A program made the position numbers and the translations under genes. This document shows positions 10,901-22,164 of a DNA stretch of 64,000 bases, one piece after another (the first letter of the stretch is position 1; each line of letters opens with the position of its first letter). Below the pieces are notes generated by a model that was not told where the DNA came from, made no database searches, and saw only the letters and a list, made by a program, of their open reading frames with translations. Source of the stretch: Clytia hemisphaerica (taxonomy: Eukaryota > Cnidaria > Hydrozoa > Leptothecata > Clytiidae); the NCBI GenBank assembly GCA_902728285.1, contig CACVBU010000971.1:761614-825613 (forward strand), written 5' to 3'.

Positions 10901-12337
10901 ACACCTTATCGGAAATTCCCCCTCCTTGCGTTGTTGCTATGCAACACTTTTTGGGAGGTAAACAAAGCTTGATATTGCGGTTTTCAGGCAAAAAGCCTTA
11001 CAAAACACCCAAAATATTGATGCCGAGAGAGCCTCCAAATCAACTGAAGTAGGGTGGTCAGAGGAAATTTCAAACTTACTTGCAGAATACCAAACCAACT
11101 TGAATGGAAAGCCATAACCATCAGAAGAAAAATGAGGGGTCATTTACCTTCCAATTCTTTAAAGTCCCAAAGATATTACATTTTGAAGTTCAATTTTTCA
11201 AGCATTTTTGTGCACGCATCGCCAGCCATTTTGTACCTTCATTACGGCACCAAAAGCGAAAGTGTTTTATGAAAAATTCCGCGCGAGAGGCTTGGTGCGA
11301 GTTTTATTTTCCGTAGATGTAGCTGAAACGGGGGTAATTACACCATAATCTTTCCCTTAGCGCTTGCCACCGGAAACAGCTTGATTCTTACTTTTTTCAC
11401 ATTTGGAAAGAAAAAACATTGTTCTTTCTAAAAAACTCACGTTCGATAAAAGAATTTGATTTTTTCATTGAAGAAAACGCATTTTAAGTACATAATTTGA
11501 CTTCCTGAAAAATATACGTTGCTCCAACCAACGAACGTGGTACGTCTCAAAAGCTAAACTGTTGCGGGGAACGATGCAAAAAAATCCAGGTCGATAGCTG
11601 TTTCGGGTGGCTAGCGCTTTGGATTTTAGAACCCCCGGATAAAAAATTTTGCCGTGCCGCGAACAAGAAGTTTGAAAAAACTCACCCGCGAGTACTCATT
11701 TTCTAATTTTGAAGGAACATGAAGACATGATGTGCTGATTTTTTCTGCAAAAGAAAGCTGAATAAATTCTCTACACTTTGGAAAAAATACTTATGTTAAA
11801 AGAGGTTTCTTTCCTTGAGATATGTAAGCTTGAATATTTTTTTTCGAAAATCTATGTTTTGTTACTGCCGCACGCGTAAGGCCCGACCTCCCTAACTGAA
11901 GAAACACCGAAGTTGTTGTTTTTCTCTTTCTAATAGCTTCTGCTAGCATCTTGAAAGCTTTGTTCTGTTTGTTTTTTTCAAATTCAGTGTATTTTTAGGA
12001 ACATAAACAAGCCAGATATAAGCAAACGAGTTCTTGTTTTACGCGGGAACTTTTTTACAGGCGCATGGAATTCATATTTACGTGACGGAAATATAGTGTT
12101 GAAGCTGGGCCGTACTATGCAAGCGTACACCATGTATTGCAAGCCATACCGCCGCTACTCGCGCTACCATTTATGTTTACCTCCAAATTTCAACGGATCC
12201 ATTTTAACGCTATTGTTTTTGTGGAATTTCCGATAAGGTGTATTGTCAGTCGAACCCACTGTGCTATAAAATTTACGTTTTAGAGTAAGGCGGTCATCGA
12301 AAAAATGCTCTGTTCGCGTGACAACAGGTGTTAAAAA
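10901..12337. other. Non-coding; one diverged repeat unit
   Basis: About 11123-11190 is a diverged copy of the 168-bp unit of 6851-8080 (atgaggggtca .. aaagatattacatttt). The rest shows nothing. Confidence 0.4.
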
Positions 12338-12643
12338 TGGGCCATTCCAGAAAAAAAAAATTACCCCCTAATGGATGACATCAATTTTTGACATAAACTT
12401 TGGCACAGAATTCCAGGCAAACTTTAAAGAGAAAGTATCGGAATTCCATGAATTTTACTTAATTTTGCATTAAAGTATTGGAATCAGTTGGAATTCCATG
12501 ATTTTTTAAGGTTACAGTAACGGAATTCCACGGTTTTGATAGGTATTTTGTAAATTTGTTACGGAAATTCCGGACTTTCTTGAAATCAATTTGCTACGGA
12601 AATTCCATGTCGTCATTGGGGGGTACGATAAACTGGAATGCCC
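12338..12643. mobile_element. MITE with TGGGCCATTCCAG ends, first of a tandem pair
   Basis: A 306-bp element beginning 'tgggccattccag' and ending 'ctggaatgccc'. Its interior carries many 'ggaattccatg' words. It abuts a second copy directly. Confidence 0.75.
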
Positions 12644-12937
12644 TGGGCCCTTCCAGAAAAAAAATACCCCCTGATGTGATGGTGACATCATTTTGAAAAA
12701 AGTTTGGGCACGGCCCAGGCAAACTTTAAGAAAGTATCGGAATTCCATGAATTTACTTAATTTGCATTAAAGTATTGGAATTCCATGATTTTTTTAGGTT
12801 ACAGTAACGGAATTCCACGGTTTTGATAAGTGTTTTGTAAATTTGTTACGGAAATTCCGGACTTTCTTGAAAGTAATTTGCTACGGAAATTCCATGTCGT
12901 CCATTGGGGGGTAACGAATAAAAACTGGAACGGCCCA
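12644..12937. mobile_element. MITE with TGGGCC-TTCCAG ends, second of a tandem pair
   Basis: A 294-bp copy of the preceding element, beginning 'tgggcccttccag' and ending 'ctggaacggccca'. Differences from copy one are scattered indels and substitutions. Confidence 0.75.
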
Positions 12938-13772
12938 ATATACGGAGGAGATTCTTTCGTGTTTTTTTCTACTCTATACTACGTTCTGTAAAATACAACT
13001 ATGAAAATCAAAATGGCAACAACCATTTTCAGTGGATAATGGATTTTCTTCATCATCCAAAATTCAAATTTACAGCTTTCTACCTTTTATTTTCTGGTAG
13101 AAAATGGTTTATTTGTTTTGTTGAAAGTATTATCTCTCAGATTATCCTTATAATAGCCTCTAAAATTGACATTTTTCAAATATTATGCATTATGTTTTAT
13201 GCATTTTGTACCCGTCGATAATAAATATCATGTCTGATTTTGATATATTTCTCTGTATGATATGAACCATGAAGTAAACCAAGTACATAGCTGTGCTAAT
13301 AATAATAAACTCGTTTAAAAACACAACAATTTTCAAACGCCATCAAAAGTCTGCATCAAAATAAAATCACTTTCTCAGTACCTTGGCAGAGAGTTGTTAT
13401 GCTTCGTCTTGATGAACGAAAATTGAAAAGACCATGCCGGTGTTGATGTTCCATTTTGGGCTCTGGTGACGAAGTTTTCTATGTGACTATTTTACAGACG
13501 TAAATTCAAACTATGGTGTTTCTTTTAATTGTCTAGTTTTGACCTAAAACAAACTGAAACTTAAATTAAATATAATTTCAAAATTTTTTATTCTAATTTT
13601 ATGGAGTTATTAGTTAAATTATGTAAATAATTTACCAAATTTTTGGTCTTCACTTTAGTTTTATGCTTTATAAGTTCACCGGCTTCCGTAGAAGTGGATT
13701 TTTCGACTTTTCTTACTGCGCGGGACTTCCAATTCGGAAGGTAACCGTCCAGCAAAAGGTCGGTCAGCCAGT
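12938..13772. other. Non-coding, nothing recognised
   Basis: AT-rich. The ORF at 13039-13221 is a low-complexity hydrophobic reading without support. Confidence 0.4.
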
Positions 13773-14333
13773 CGGGTGTTTAAGATAAAAACTGCAATTA
13801 TTTTATTGCTCTTTTCGGAAATTATTGCCGAAAACGGCAATTTTTTTAACGATGAAATGCTGAATCAGCAGAAAAATAAAAAGGTAAATAAATGAAAATT
13901 GCCGTTTTCGGCAATTATTGCCGTTTTTGCAAATAAAAGTTGATTTTATTATTGAACACGTGGTATTTGACAATTCGCGTAGCCCACGTGCCTCGTTTAG
14001 TTTTGTTTTTCACTGGTTTGTGGAAATGCGATAGCAAAATCGAGTCATATGTAAACAAATTTACAACGGGGTTTTGTTATCTCTTTCTGGCGGTTTCGGA
14101 TCGATGCAGGATCTTTTAACTTATTATTTAGAACTTTTCATTGTATTGACAACGAAAATTGAAAAATCACTTTTAAAAATCGAAAAACTTTTACTCGATG
14201 CAATTTTACTTTTTCAAACCCTGACATTTTGCCCTTAAAAGGAAACCATTTGCTGATTAGCATTTCATCGTTAAAAAATTGCGTTTCGGCAATAATTCGA
14301 AGAGCAATAATTGCAGTTTTTATCTTAACACCG
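13773..14333. mobile_element. 561-bp element with ~90-bp inverted ends
   Basis: The left arm (13773-13870) and right arm (14240-14333) are inverse copies with a few indels: 'taagataaaaactgcaatta', 'attattgccgaaa', 'aacgatgaaatgct' and 'aatcagca' appear in order in both. The interior adds another 'attgccgttttcggcaat' palindrome. No coding capacity. Confidence 0.8.
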
Positions 14334-15654
14334 CTTCAGCAGTCAGCAGTCTCAAGAATTTAGGTTGTCATAGACTCGTTTTTCAAAAGTCTTTTTGATG
14401 TGATCAGGGGGGGGGGGGCAGAATTGGGTACAGGGTCATGACACGATGACACTGGTCAGGGTCAGGTTTCTGGGCTTGTCTGGACAAATTTTAAATACCT
14501 AGGTCGACCCCTGTATTTTTATTAGAATTAAGTTTCTATCAGGGGTGATCCCTCTACCTAATCTGGTATAGTAGTAGTAAATACATTATGGTATTCAATT
14601 CAAAATGTGCATGGGCCATGGGGGAATGGAAAATCTTTTCAATTGTTTGTTCTGGCACATAGCTGTCAACTTCGCCTCACCAAAATGCAGGAGAGCTCAA
14701 AGTCTCAAAATTGGAAAATCGGGAAAGATCAGGAAAATTTTTCCTCCAAATCTGATTTTATCGAAAGTTTTTTTGGCTTGGGGAAATCGAGGAAGATGGA
14801 AGATGTAAATACCAAATCAGAGAATTTTTCATCCCAATTTTCCCAATCTGGAAAGTAAGGCATGTACGCCCGATATCTCAGGCACAGACTTTGGATTTCA
14901 TAGGCTTACACAAAGGCTACGCCAAGAAATCTCTGGTGTAAATATTCTCTTCTTTCCAGACTGGCAATTTTCCTAAATGAAAGAAAAAATCCTGAAAATG
15001 CGGGTAATTTGGCGCACTCAATGCGGGAGAGTTGACAGCTATGTCAGTGCGGTTGGAACTTCGATATTCCTTGGTTAAAAAAGCTATACCTGTTTTCTTT
15101 TCTCTTTACAGAATAAGCAAGCCATCAACACCAGATCAACACCAACAAATTCCACACATTTCCTCCTCAGACACTTTTAAATTATTTGCCATTATGACTT
15201 TCCTGAAGCGGTTCCAAAATTAACCAATCGGGTTATGTATTGGGATTCCTATGGGAGCTCTTTTCAGATATTTGTAAAATAGCTAATCGACAAAAAAACT
15301 TTTCCTGGGGGTTTGAAAATAAAACAGAACACTATCATTTGCTTTTTAATTAGCAGTATAGACCTAACTCTTCATACAAAAATTACGGGAAACGCATATT
15401 TGGACTTTGTACCCTATGCTGCACGCAAGCACGTACGCTAAAGTCCTGCAAAAGCGGGACGAAAATTAGTTTTTTGAAGTTTGCAAAAAAACGCCACATA
15501 GAAGATCTTTCAAATTCAGTATGTGAATAGAGCAGTAAAAAATGCAACTTTTCTATTTTTCACTTTTTTTGCAAAAGTTCTAGGAATAAAAATAAAGGGA
15601 TAATGATAATTGAATACTATCCACTGATGATCTGCGGCACTAATTTTTTACAGG
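14334..15654. other. Non-coding, nothing recognised
   Basis: A G run at 14407-14418. Overlapping ORFs at 14605-14858 in two frames have no family content. Confidence 0.4.
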
Positions 15655-15890
15655 TCCCGTCGTATAGTGGTAGTCGACCTTGGCTTCTGTGCTGGGGGCC
15701 AGGGTTTGATTCCCACTAACGGCAGTTCACTTGGCAAGTGAACGTTCCTTTGCCCGGGTCAACCCATGCCATGTGAGGGGAATTGGGTAGTCAGTTCAAG
15801 GTGCTGATTGGACGCTCATTAGTAAGCGTCTATAGAGAATAGGCCTCTAAAGCCTCCTGCAACTCAACCAAATAGAAAAAAAAAATCTTA
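15655..15890 (+). mobile_element. tRNA-derived SINE
   Basis: The head resembles a tRNA gene, with a type-2 promoter: an A-box-like 'tatagtggtagtcga' and a B-box-like 'gggtttgattccc' 33 bases further on. A tRNA-unrelated body follows and it ends in an A run (about 15880-15889). The cloverleaf is degenerate, so a working tRNA is unlikely. Confidence 0.65.
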
Positions 15891-16290
15891 AAGCTAGAAT
15901 CGCTTTGCGTACTCTGCGCTTGAGAAACTGATTGACAGATTGAAGTTTTTCACCCGAGCGGGAGTTTGCAGGCGTTCTGCAAGCGTTCTCGGCTTAATCC
16001 TCAGACTGCGCTAAAAATGGTAGACGTAGCTGTGATAGATCATTTCGATGAAAGTTGTTGGAATGTTTACAAGTCTCTTGACAGAAAATCTTTTGTTTTA
16101 TTGTCACCAATGATGACAGTGTCGTTATTAATTTTGTTAGATCTGACATATTGATGTTTGTAAGTGTACTTTATAGTTTTGATTCCCATTGAAGAATCAT
16201 ATTCTGGTTTTCATGTTATTAAATGCTGTTTTAGACCTTTAGAGCTAGCCTAATTAGGCATATATTTAAATTTGAAACTGTTTTTCTTTG
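15891..16290. other. Non-coding, nothing recognised
   Basis: A 62-codon ORF at 15966-16154 has no recognisable content. Confidence 0.35.
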
Positions 16291-17111
16291 CTTAGGCAAA
16301 TACTTTTTTATTTATTGGTTTACGGATCCGCCGACGTTATTTTTGCCAAAATAAAATAAAAATAAAATAGAGATTTCAAAAAATTTTATTTACTTTTTCT
16401 CCTCCGAGCTTCAAAAAAGAAGAAATAAATAAAAAACCTTTACTTAAACAGGAAAACAAAAGAACAGGAGAGAAAGAGAGAGGGGGTTAATTAATGATCT
16501 AACACAGCTGTGCACTATTCTGCCAATGTAAAGATACTTTGATCCTTCTCTTAATGTCAGGGAACTTCCCCATGGAATTTCCCTATCCACAAAAAACAAA
16601 CTAAATTATACAACTCTTTGTGTACACAGTCGATTTTCTTCATTTTTTTTATTTTTTTTGTAATCGTTTTTATTTAAAGTCCTTTATGTGATTGTTAAAA
16701 TTCAAGAGTAGATATAAAAATAGGCATACCAGAAAAGTGGGATGGGGGAACCTAAGTGGGAACCCTAAGGGTGAACCCTAAATGGGAGCCTATGTCAGCC
16801 TTTACATATACACATATCAGTCTTTGTGTTTACATTTCTATGTTTCATTTTATTTTTAGTGTTTTTTATCCATAGACCCTATCTATAACAACATTATGCA
16901 CTTTATTCTTTCGTCTTTAAATCTAAAAAATTGTTACTTTAGGAAATTTCATAAAATTTTATTTTATTATTTCCTCCGATTTCAGATTTTTAAAAAGAAA
17001 ATTAAAAAAATTTGAAACATTAATTTTATTTTTATTTTTTTTCCATCCTCCTGTCCAAAACTTTTCCTCATAATGTCCGTAAACCAGAAAATAAAAAAGT
17101 AATTGCCTTAG
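16291..17111. mobile_element. 820-bp inverted-repeat element
   Basis: The left end 'cttaggcaaatacttttt' followed by 'tggtttacgga' is matched in inverse by 'tccgtaaacca' and 'aaaaagtaattgccttag' at the right. The interior is A/T-rich with inverse 'aaattttattt'-type blocks. Non-coding. Confidence 0.6.
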
Positions 17112-18270
17112 TGGTCAGAGAGGAATAATCTTTTTTCAATCAGTGATTCAAGCTTTCATATTATTCCTTTCTCTATAGAAGGGTGTCGGAATTAGACGAG
17201 GGATGTCGATATTAGACCAACTTACAGTACCATTCTATCGTATGCGCAAAATAAGGCGGAAATTAAGTAGCGCCCTCTGAGAAAGATTGACTGAAGTGGC
17301 TGAAATTTGGCTCAATTCCAGTCAGGTTCTTTCATATGGATCCAAAAACCACCAAAAAACCTGCATTTGATTCAAAAAACTTTGGACCCTTTTTGTGGCA
17401 TTTTTTATGATGACTGACATCAATTTTCAGTACATGTACAAACCTGCTCTATAAATAAATTTTTCAACTATTCTACTCAAAAGATGAAAAATGGATAATG
17501 AAAATGGGGTCAATAGACCTATTTGAATCAGTGATTCAGAACCTTCCTGTTAATCCTATCTCTAAGAGGGATGTCAGAATTACATGAGAGATTAGACCAA
17601 CTTACACTAACATGAGACATAAACTGTAAAATTAGCAGCAAAGGTGCAAGAATAATCCTTCCACTGAAGGTATATTGTTCTCCTGAGAATTTTATTGCAC
17701 AATGACGTCTTATTTCAAACCAAAACATTATTTCTATTTTTATTTGGTTGAATTGCAGGAGGCTCCAAGGCACATTTTCACAAATTTATAGACACATTCA
17801 ATGAGCACCCCTCAGCACCTTGGATTAACTTCCCAATTGTTAAGGTGTTCATTCACTTGCCAAGTGAACCACTGTAATTTGGAGTTAAACCTGTGTCACA
17901 TGTGCAGCAAGCAAGGTCAACCAAGGTTTCTTTTAAGAGAAGAAAAGTTTCACGGGAAGAATTCTTTTGCGGTTTTTTTACTAAACCATCAGGCATCGAA
18001 ATAAGGGATAGAAAGTGCATCGCAATTTTTTGATAAGCATGATTTTGCATCCTAAAATGGACCAATTTTCAATTTTTAGCTTGTAAGTAATCCAAAAACG
18101 CATCGCGAATTGCGAAATGCGATACGCTAATTCGATCCCTGTATGAAATTAAATTCGGCTAAACACGAATACCCTCAGAATTAAATTTTTTTTGGTTATT
18201 TAGGGTAAAATATGCCATATCTTAAACGAAAAATTCTATCAACCGCAAAATTAAATGTCGTTTAAATGCC
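17112..18270. other. Non-coding with one direct repeat
   Basis: About 17142-17230 and 17524-17612 are diverged direct repeats ('atcagtgattca' .. 'gggatgtc' .. 'attagaccaacttaca'). The rest shows nothing. Confidence 0.4.
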
Positions 18271-18543
18271 GATTACTCTTGGGTACCTAATAGCCGGGGG
18301 GTTGGAATAAGCAGGGGGGTTGGAAAAAATCTCAAAATTTAATAAGCGGGGGGGTTGGAATAAAAATGTCCTGGGTGGAAAACGGAGGCTAATACAGCAG
18401 AATTAAGACAAAAAAGGGAACTTTCAAAAACATTTTCCCAAAAATTAATAAGCGGGGGGTTGGAATAAGAATGTCCTGGGTGGAAAATTTTCAAAAAATT
18501 AGTTAGCGGGGGGGGGACGGCTATTAGGTACCCGAGAGTAATC
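18271..18543. mobile_element. 273-bp element with GATTACTCTTGGGTACC ends
   Basis: Inverted ends of about 25 bp ('gattactcttgggtaccta' / 'taggtacccgagagtaatc'). The interior repeats a 'taagcgggggg-ttggaata' block three times. The partial copy at 45-208 belongs to the same family. Confidence 0.8.
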
Positions 18544-18612
18544 TCAAACTAAGAATTTTAGTCTTCCGAATTTTGTGCTGTGAACCGCAAAATTGAATTC
18601 TGAGAAAATTTC

Positions 18613-19170
18613 TGATGCTAATCAAAAATTAACCCCTGTTTTGTGACATTTTTGATGTCATCCACTATTTTGCTCATAGAATGAGGCCATCATGTGGCTT
18701 ACATGTCAAAATACATCCATGGTTAAGCTGAATAATTTATCTACCTGTTGCAAAAAGAACGAAATTTTGTGGCTTACTCAACTTAAATATATTAAAGCAT
18801 GAAGTGTGAGTAAAATATGTGGCTGACAAAAAAGCCACAAAAAAGTACATTTAACAACGCAAAAGTATGTACATTTAACACTTTTTGGAAAATTCAGCCT
18901 TTCTTCTTTCAAGTCTAGAAGGTCCCATTCAGAGATCACTTTTCAATATCGTGTGGCTTACACTTAAAAAAAACTAGAATTTTTGAACTGCAGCCACAAT
19001 TTTGTTATTTGAGTAAATAAAAAAATAATTTTTTTTTTTTAATCATTATCTCCACATTGAGGTCTATTACCCTGTGAAATCTCTATGGCTGACTCAAAAA
19101 ATATGAAGAGTTATTCCAAAAATTGATTTTGAGCATTTTTTACAATGTCACACTATTTTTGATTAGCATC
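18613..19170. mobile_element. 558-bp element with GATGCTAATCAAAAAT ends
   Basis: Ends 'gatgctaatcaaaaat' / 'atttttgattagcatc', continuing inward as diverged inverse copies that include 'tgtgacatt'. The interior repeats 'gtggctta..c' words. Non-coding. Confidence 0.65.
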
Positions 19171-19299
19171 TTCTTCCTTTAAAAGTATATTATTCTTGTA
19201 TTTTTTAATCTCAACCTTGGCTTTTAAATCTCAATATAAGATTTTCATGTGAGTGAAGGTAGAGAGTCTATCACCATATTTCCCTAACACCCTGCCTGG

Positions 19300-19385
19300 A
19301 AGAGCTTGGGATTCGAACACAGTCCATTGCGGTGGAAGTCTGTGATCGAAACCTTCACACTACCAATCGGCTGTTAGTGAGATAC
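19300..19385 (-). mobile_element. tRNA-like SINE head (minus strand)
   Basis: Read on the minus strand there is an A-box-like 'gattggtagtgtgaagg' and a B-box-like 'tgttcgaatccca' at roughly tRNA spacing. The body and tail toward lower coordinates are not clear, so only the head is called. Confidence 0.4.
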
Positions 19386-19731
19386 AGTGATAGCCTTATC
19401 CAGATGGTGACCACCTAAGATTTTCAGTCTGAAACCACAATTTTCATCACAATTAACTAATTTTACATTTACCTTAAATTCTCAAAACCCTCTCAGGCTT
19501 TCTTTATTTGTTTTTATATTTTAATCATTTAATAATAAATGTTTGATTATAAATGACTATCATCATTGTATCTTTATGTAGCAAAAATAGGCCTTTGGGC
19601 CTAATGTTATTTAAATATATAGATAAGATAGATAGAGTTTAATAACCACTAAACTACAGCACCTCCACCATACTACAGCAACTAGCTCTGCCCCCCTGAT
19701 TAGCTCAATTATTTCTTGCAAGGAAGACAGA
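19386..19731. other. Non-coding, nothing recognised
   Basis: AT-rich, no partner seen. Confidence 0.35.
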
Positions 19732-20133
19732 CATAGTTTCTACCCCCCCTACATTTAGGGGGGTCTTGGGTTTTGATGAACCAAAAGCAAGGAGGGGTGT
19801 TAAAAGTATTTAGACTTTCCTAAGGCGGGTTGCCAGTTAAGGGGGGTCTTCTTACCTAAGGGGGGTCTTCTGTAGTATATAGAATGACAGGATTCAAACC
19901 TGCAAAATGTCTTCAGCTTTAAACTAAATTAGCTTTATTTTCTAAACAAGTAACTTTTTCCTTTGTAAATAGAAGTCTATATTCAACAAAAATCATCTAA
20001 CCTAATTATGACTCTTGTACAATCGTTTCATTTATACTGATTTTCCAAGGGGGGGGGGTGTCAAATTTTAAATGAATTTCCTAAGGGGGGGATTTGCACT
20101 TAAGGGAGGGTCTTGACCCTTCTAGAAACTATG
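19732..20133. mobile_element. 402-bp element with CATAGTTTCTA ends
   Basis: Inverted ends 'catagtttcta' / 'tagaaactatg' with C-run/G-run blocks inside ('ttaaggggggtctt', 'cttaagggagggtcttgacc'). Non-coding. Confidence 0.6.
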
Positions 20134-21186
20134 GAAGAAGATTATGACATCATAATTACTGCTCTCAATTTGCATGTTTTGAGGGTTTGGTGTGTGTAGT
20201 ACTCTGTCTTCGTAGAATTGATGATAGGGTCAAAACATATGCTATGTCTTGAAGAACACATTTCTAATCTGTTCTAATAGACTTTTATTGTTTTGGGGAC
20301 CATTCAAAAAGATGTACGCTCTGAGGGGGTCCTGTGTAAACTTAACAAAAGCATAAATGGGGGACGGGGTCAATCATGAAAATGTACGTATGCTTCGCAA
20401 ATTCTTTCAAACTGAGGGAAGGGGATAATCGGAAAAGCGTACATATGTGGAGGGAGGGTTACTGTTAAAGAAAACACAAGCGTACAGGGGAAGGGGTCGA
20501 AATATCAGGGGGGTCAGGATCCAGATACCAAACCCAGGGCCCGGGGGTGGTGTCAATTTTTTCTTCAAATTTCAAAAAGTCAAGTTGGTATCGATACCAA
20601 AATGAGGGGGTGGGTCCCCCTTTTTTAATTTTTGCTGAATTTGAAATTGGTATCTGACTTAAAACTTTGTATAATGTAAGTATAAAAACTCATTTGAATC
20701 GTTTTCACTATACCCTGATTCCATATAAAAGCATTCTTCATTCTATAATTAAAATTTTTATTTAACTTTTGCTGCTCTCAATCCTTTCAATCAACCAAAA
20801 TTTATTCAAAACTAGAGTTAAACAAACTGAATCAAGTCTTAGCAGATCTTAGAACTTTTTTAGTCGTGATGAAATTTTTCTGTACATAACATATAGGCTA
20901 TGTTACAAAGACTCTAGGCGCACCTAATACAATGAGTTTTTTATCTAGTCTAGTTTATCAACTAGTTTTATGAATTTGATACATTTTGCCAATTCAGTTC
21001 AAGAAACTTAATTTTTGTTGTGTTAGAATAAGAAAAACTTGTTTTCATTTTCAGGAGTCTAAAGTGGGGTACATAATATAATATAAGTGATTAATAAGAG
21101 GAATGTTCTTTGAATAAAAACATCAACAGATTTTGTTTAGCGTCCCTTGTATGCAGTATCCTATGCATATAACTTCTTGCATTTTT

Positions 21187-21457
21187 ACCGGGTAGCTCAG
21201 TCGGTAGAGCATTCGCCTTACAATCTAAGTTTGTGGGTTCGATCCCCGGTCACCGCCAACTCAGCAGATGAGTAGCTTAGATTGGGTAACCTGATCTAGG
21301 CGGTAAGTTACTGGGAGCTGAGAGTAGGTGTGGCGCTCCACCTCAGCATTCGATCTCCCAGGTCTAGTGCAAATAGAAAAGGGGATAGACTCCCTCACTC
21401 CCGGCTCCGCCGACAGCCAATAAATGAATATACTTACTTACTTACTTATTTTTACTG
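21187..21457 (+). mobile_element. tRNA-derived SINE inside the 20.5-21.7 kb element
   Basis: The head 'accgggtagctcagtcggta' with B-box 'gtgggttcgatcccc' is close to a tRNA gene. Acceptor-like ends pair (ACCGGG/CCCGGT) but the anticodon arm does not fold. The body is about 170 bp and the tail is (CTTA)n with a final T run. It is a different family from the SINE at 15655. Confidence 0.75.
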
Positions 21458-21665
21458 ATGGCCAATTTAGGGGGGGGGGTGGGTCCCCCTTTTTCAGAAA
21501 AATCAGGATTTTCAAGTTTGTATCGATACCAATTTAAGGGGTGGGTCCCCCCTTTTTCAGAAAATCAGGATTTTCATATTGGTATCGATACCAATTTAGG
21601 GGGGTGGGTCCCCCCTTTTTTAGAAAATTGGGGTTTTCAAGTTGGTATTGATACCAATTTAAGGG
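21458..21665 (+). repeat. ~63-bp minisatellite, about 3 units
   Basis: Units contain 'gggtgggtccccc', 'tcagaaaatcaggattttca' and the palindrome GGTATCGATACC (one copy reads GGTATTGATACC). One more unit is separated at about 20575-20625 near the left end of the host element. The 119-codon ORF across it is a by-product of the repeat. Confidence 0.75.
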
Positions 21666-21789
21666 GTGTTCGCGTCTACTACTTTCAAATCTTGAAAAGT
21701 CAGGTTTTTGGGCCCTGGGTTGGTATCCTGGACCCTGACCCCCCTGGAAATATGCTTACTTCTGAGCGTACATACTTTTTGAATGATCC

Positions 21790-22164
21790 ATTGCAAGTAT
21801 TTCTTATTCAATTATGAAATTCTTTTATTGTTTAATGAGTAAAGCATTTCTTTATAAGATGCTTTCTTGGCTTTGTAATCTTTGTGTAAACTTTTTTATA
21901 ATTTGCTTATAATCCAAGAAAGTGGGTGGAAAGGCGAAAAAGCTGGAAAAAGTCATATTTTAAAATTATGTCAATTAGCTAGACCCCTTTAAAAATGTCT
22001 AAACTAAATGACCCAAAATTTACCATATTTCCTTGTTAGGTCATTAATTACTTTATCAGATCAGCTCCTCCAAATCAGGCTGATTATGGTATGGTTTATT
22101 AAAGGGTTACCAGATCACAAGTATTTTGGTTTAAATTTACAGAAAAATTACAAAGACGAACTAA
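21790..22164 (+). other. 5' flank of EI24
   Basis: No promoter motif could be fixed. An acceptor-like 'ttaaatttacag' ends at 22142, 22 bases before the EI24 ATG, so the 5'UTR probably starts on another exon or a spliced leader. Confidence 0.4.

Larger units (their letters stand above)
20506..21746. mobile_element. 1241-bp element with ~36-bp inverted ends and 7-bp target duplication
   Basis: Ends 'caggggggtcagga' and 'tccagataccaaacccagggccc' at the left are matched in inverse at the right (21705-21746). GAAATAT flanks both sides (20499-20505 and 21747-21753). It carries a SINE (21187-21457) and a 63-bp minisatellite (21458-21665). No transposase. Confidence 0.8.
20297..21789. mobile_element. 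Outer inverted-repeat element hosting a nested insertion
   Basis: The left end 'ggaccattcaaaaaga' + 'tgtacgctc' is matched at 21763-21789 by 'gagcgtaca' + 'tactttttgaatgatcc'. The right remnant is only about 40 bp because the element at 20506-21746 sits inside it. The left part repeats 'gcgtac' words. Confidence 0.65.

Noticed and set aside
15655-15725. Functional tRNA gene
   Set aside because: A- and B-box are present but the arms do not fold properly and it continues into a SINE body with an A tail.
21187-21260. Functional tRNA (valine-like)
   Set aside because: The anticodon arm does not pair and the sequence is the head of a longer SINE.
21458-21817. 119-codon ORF as a gene
   Set aside because: The repeated VPPF-EN peptide comes from the 63-bp minisatellite.
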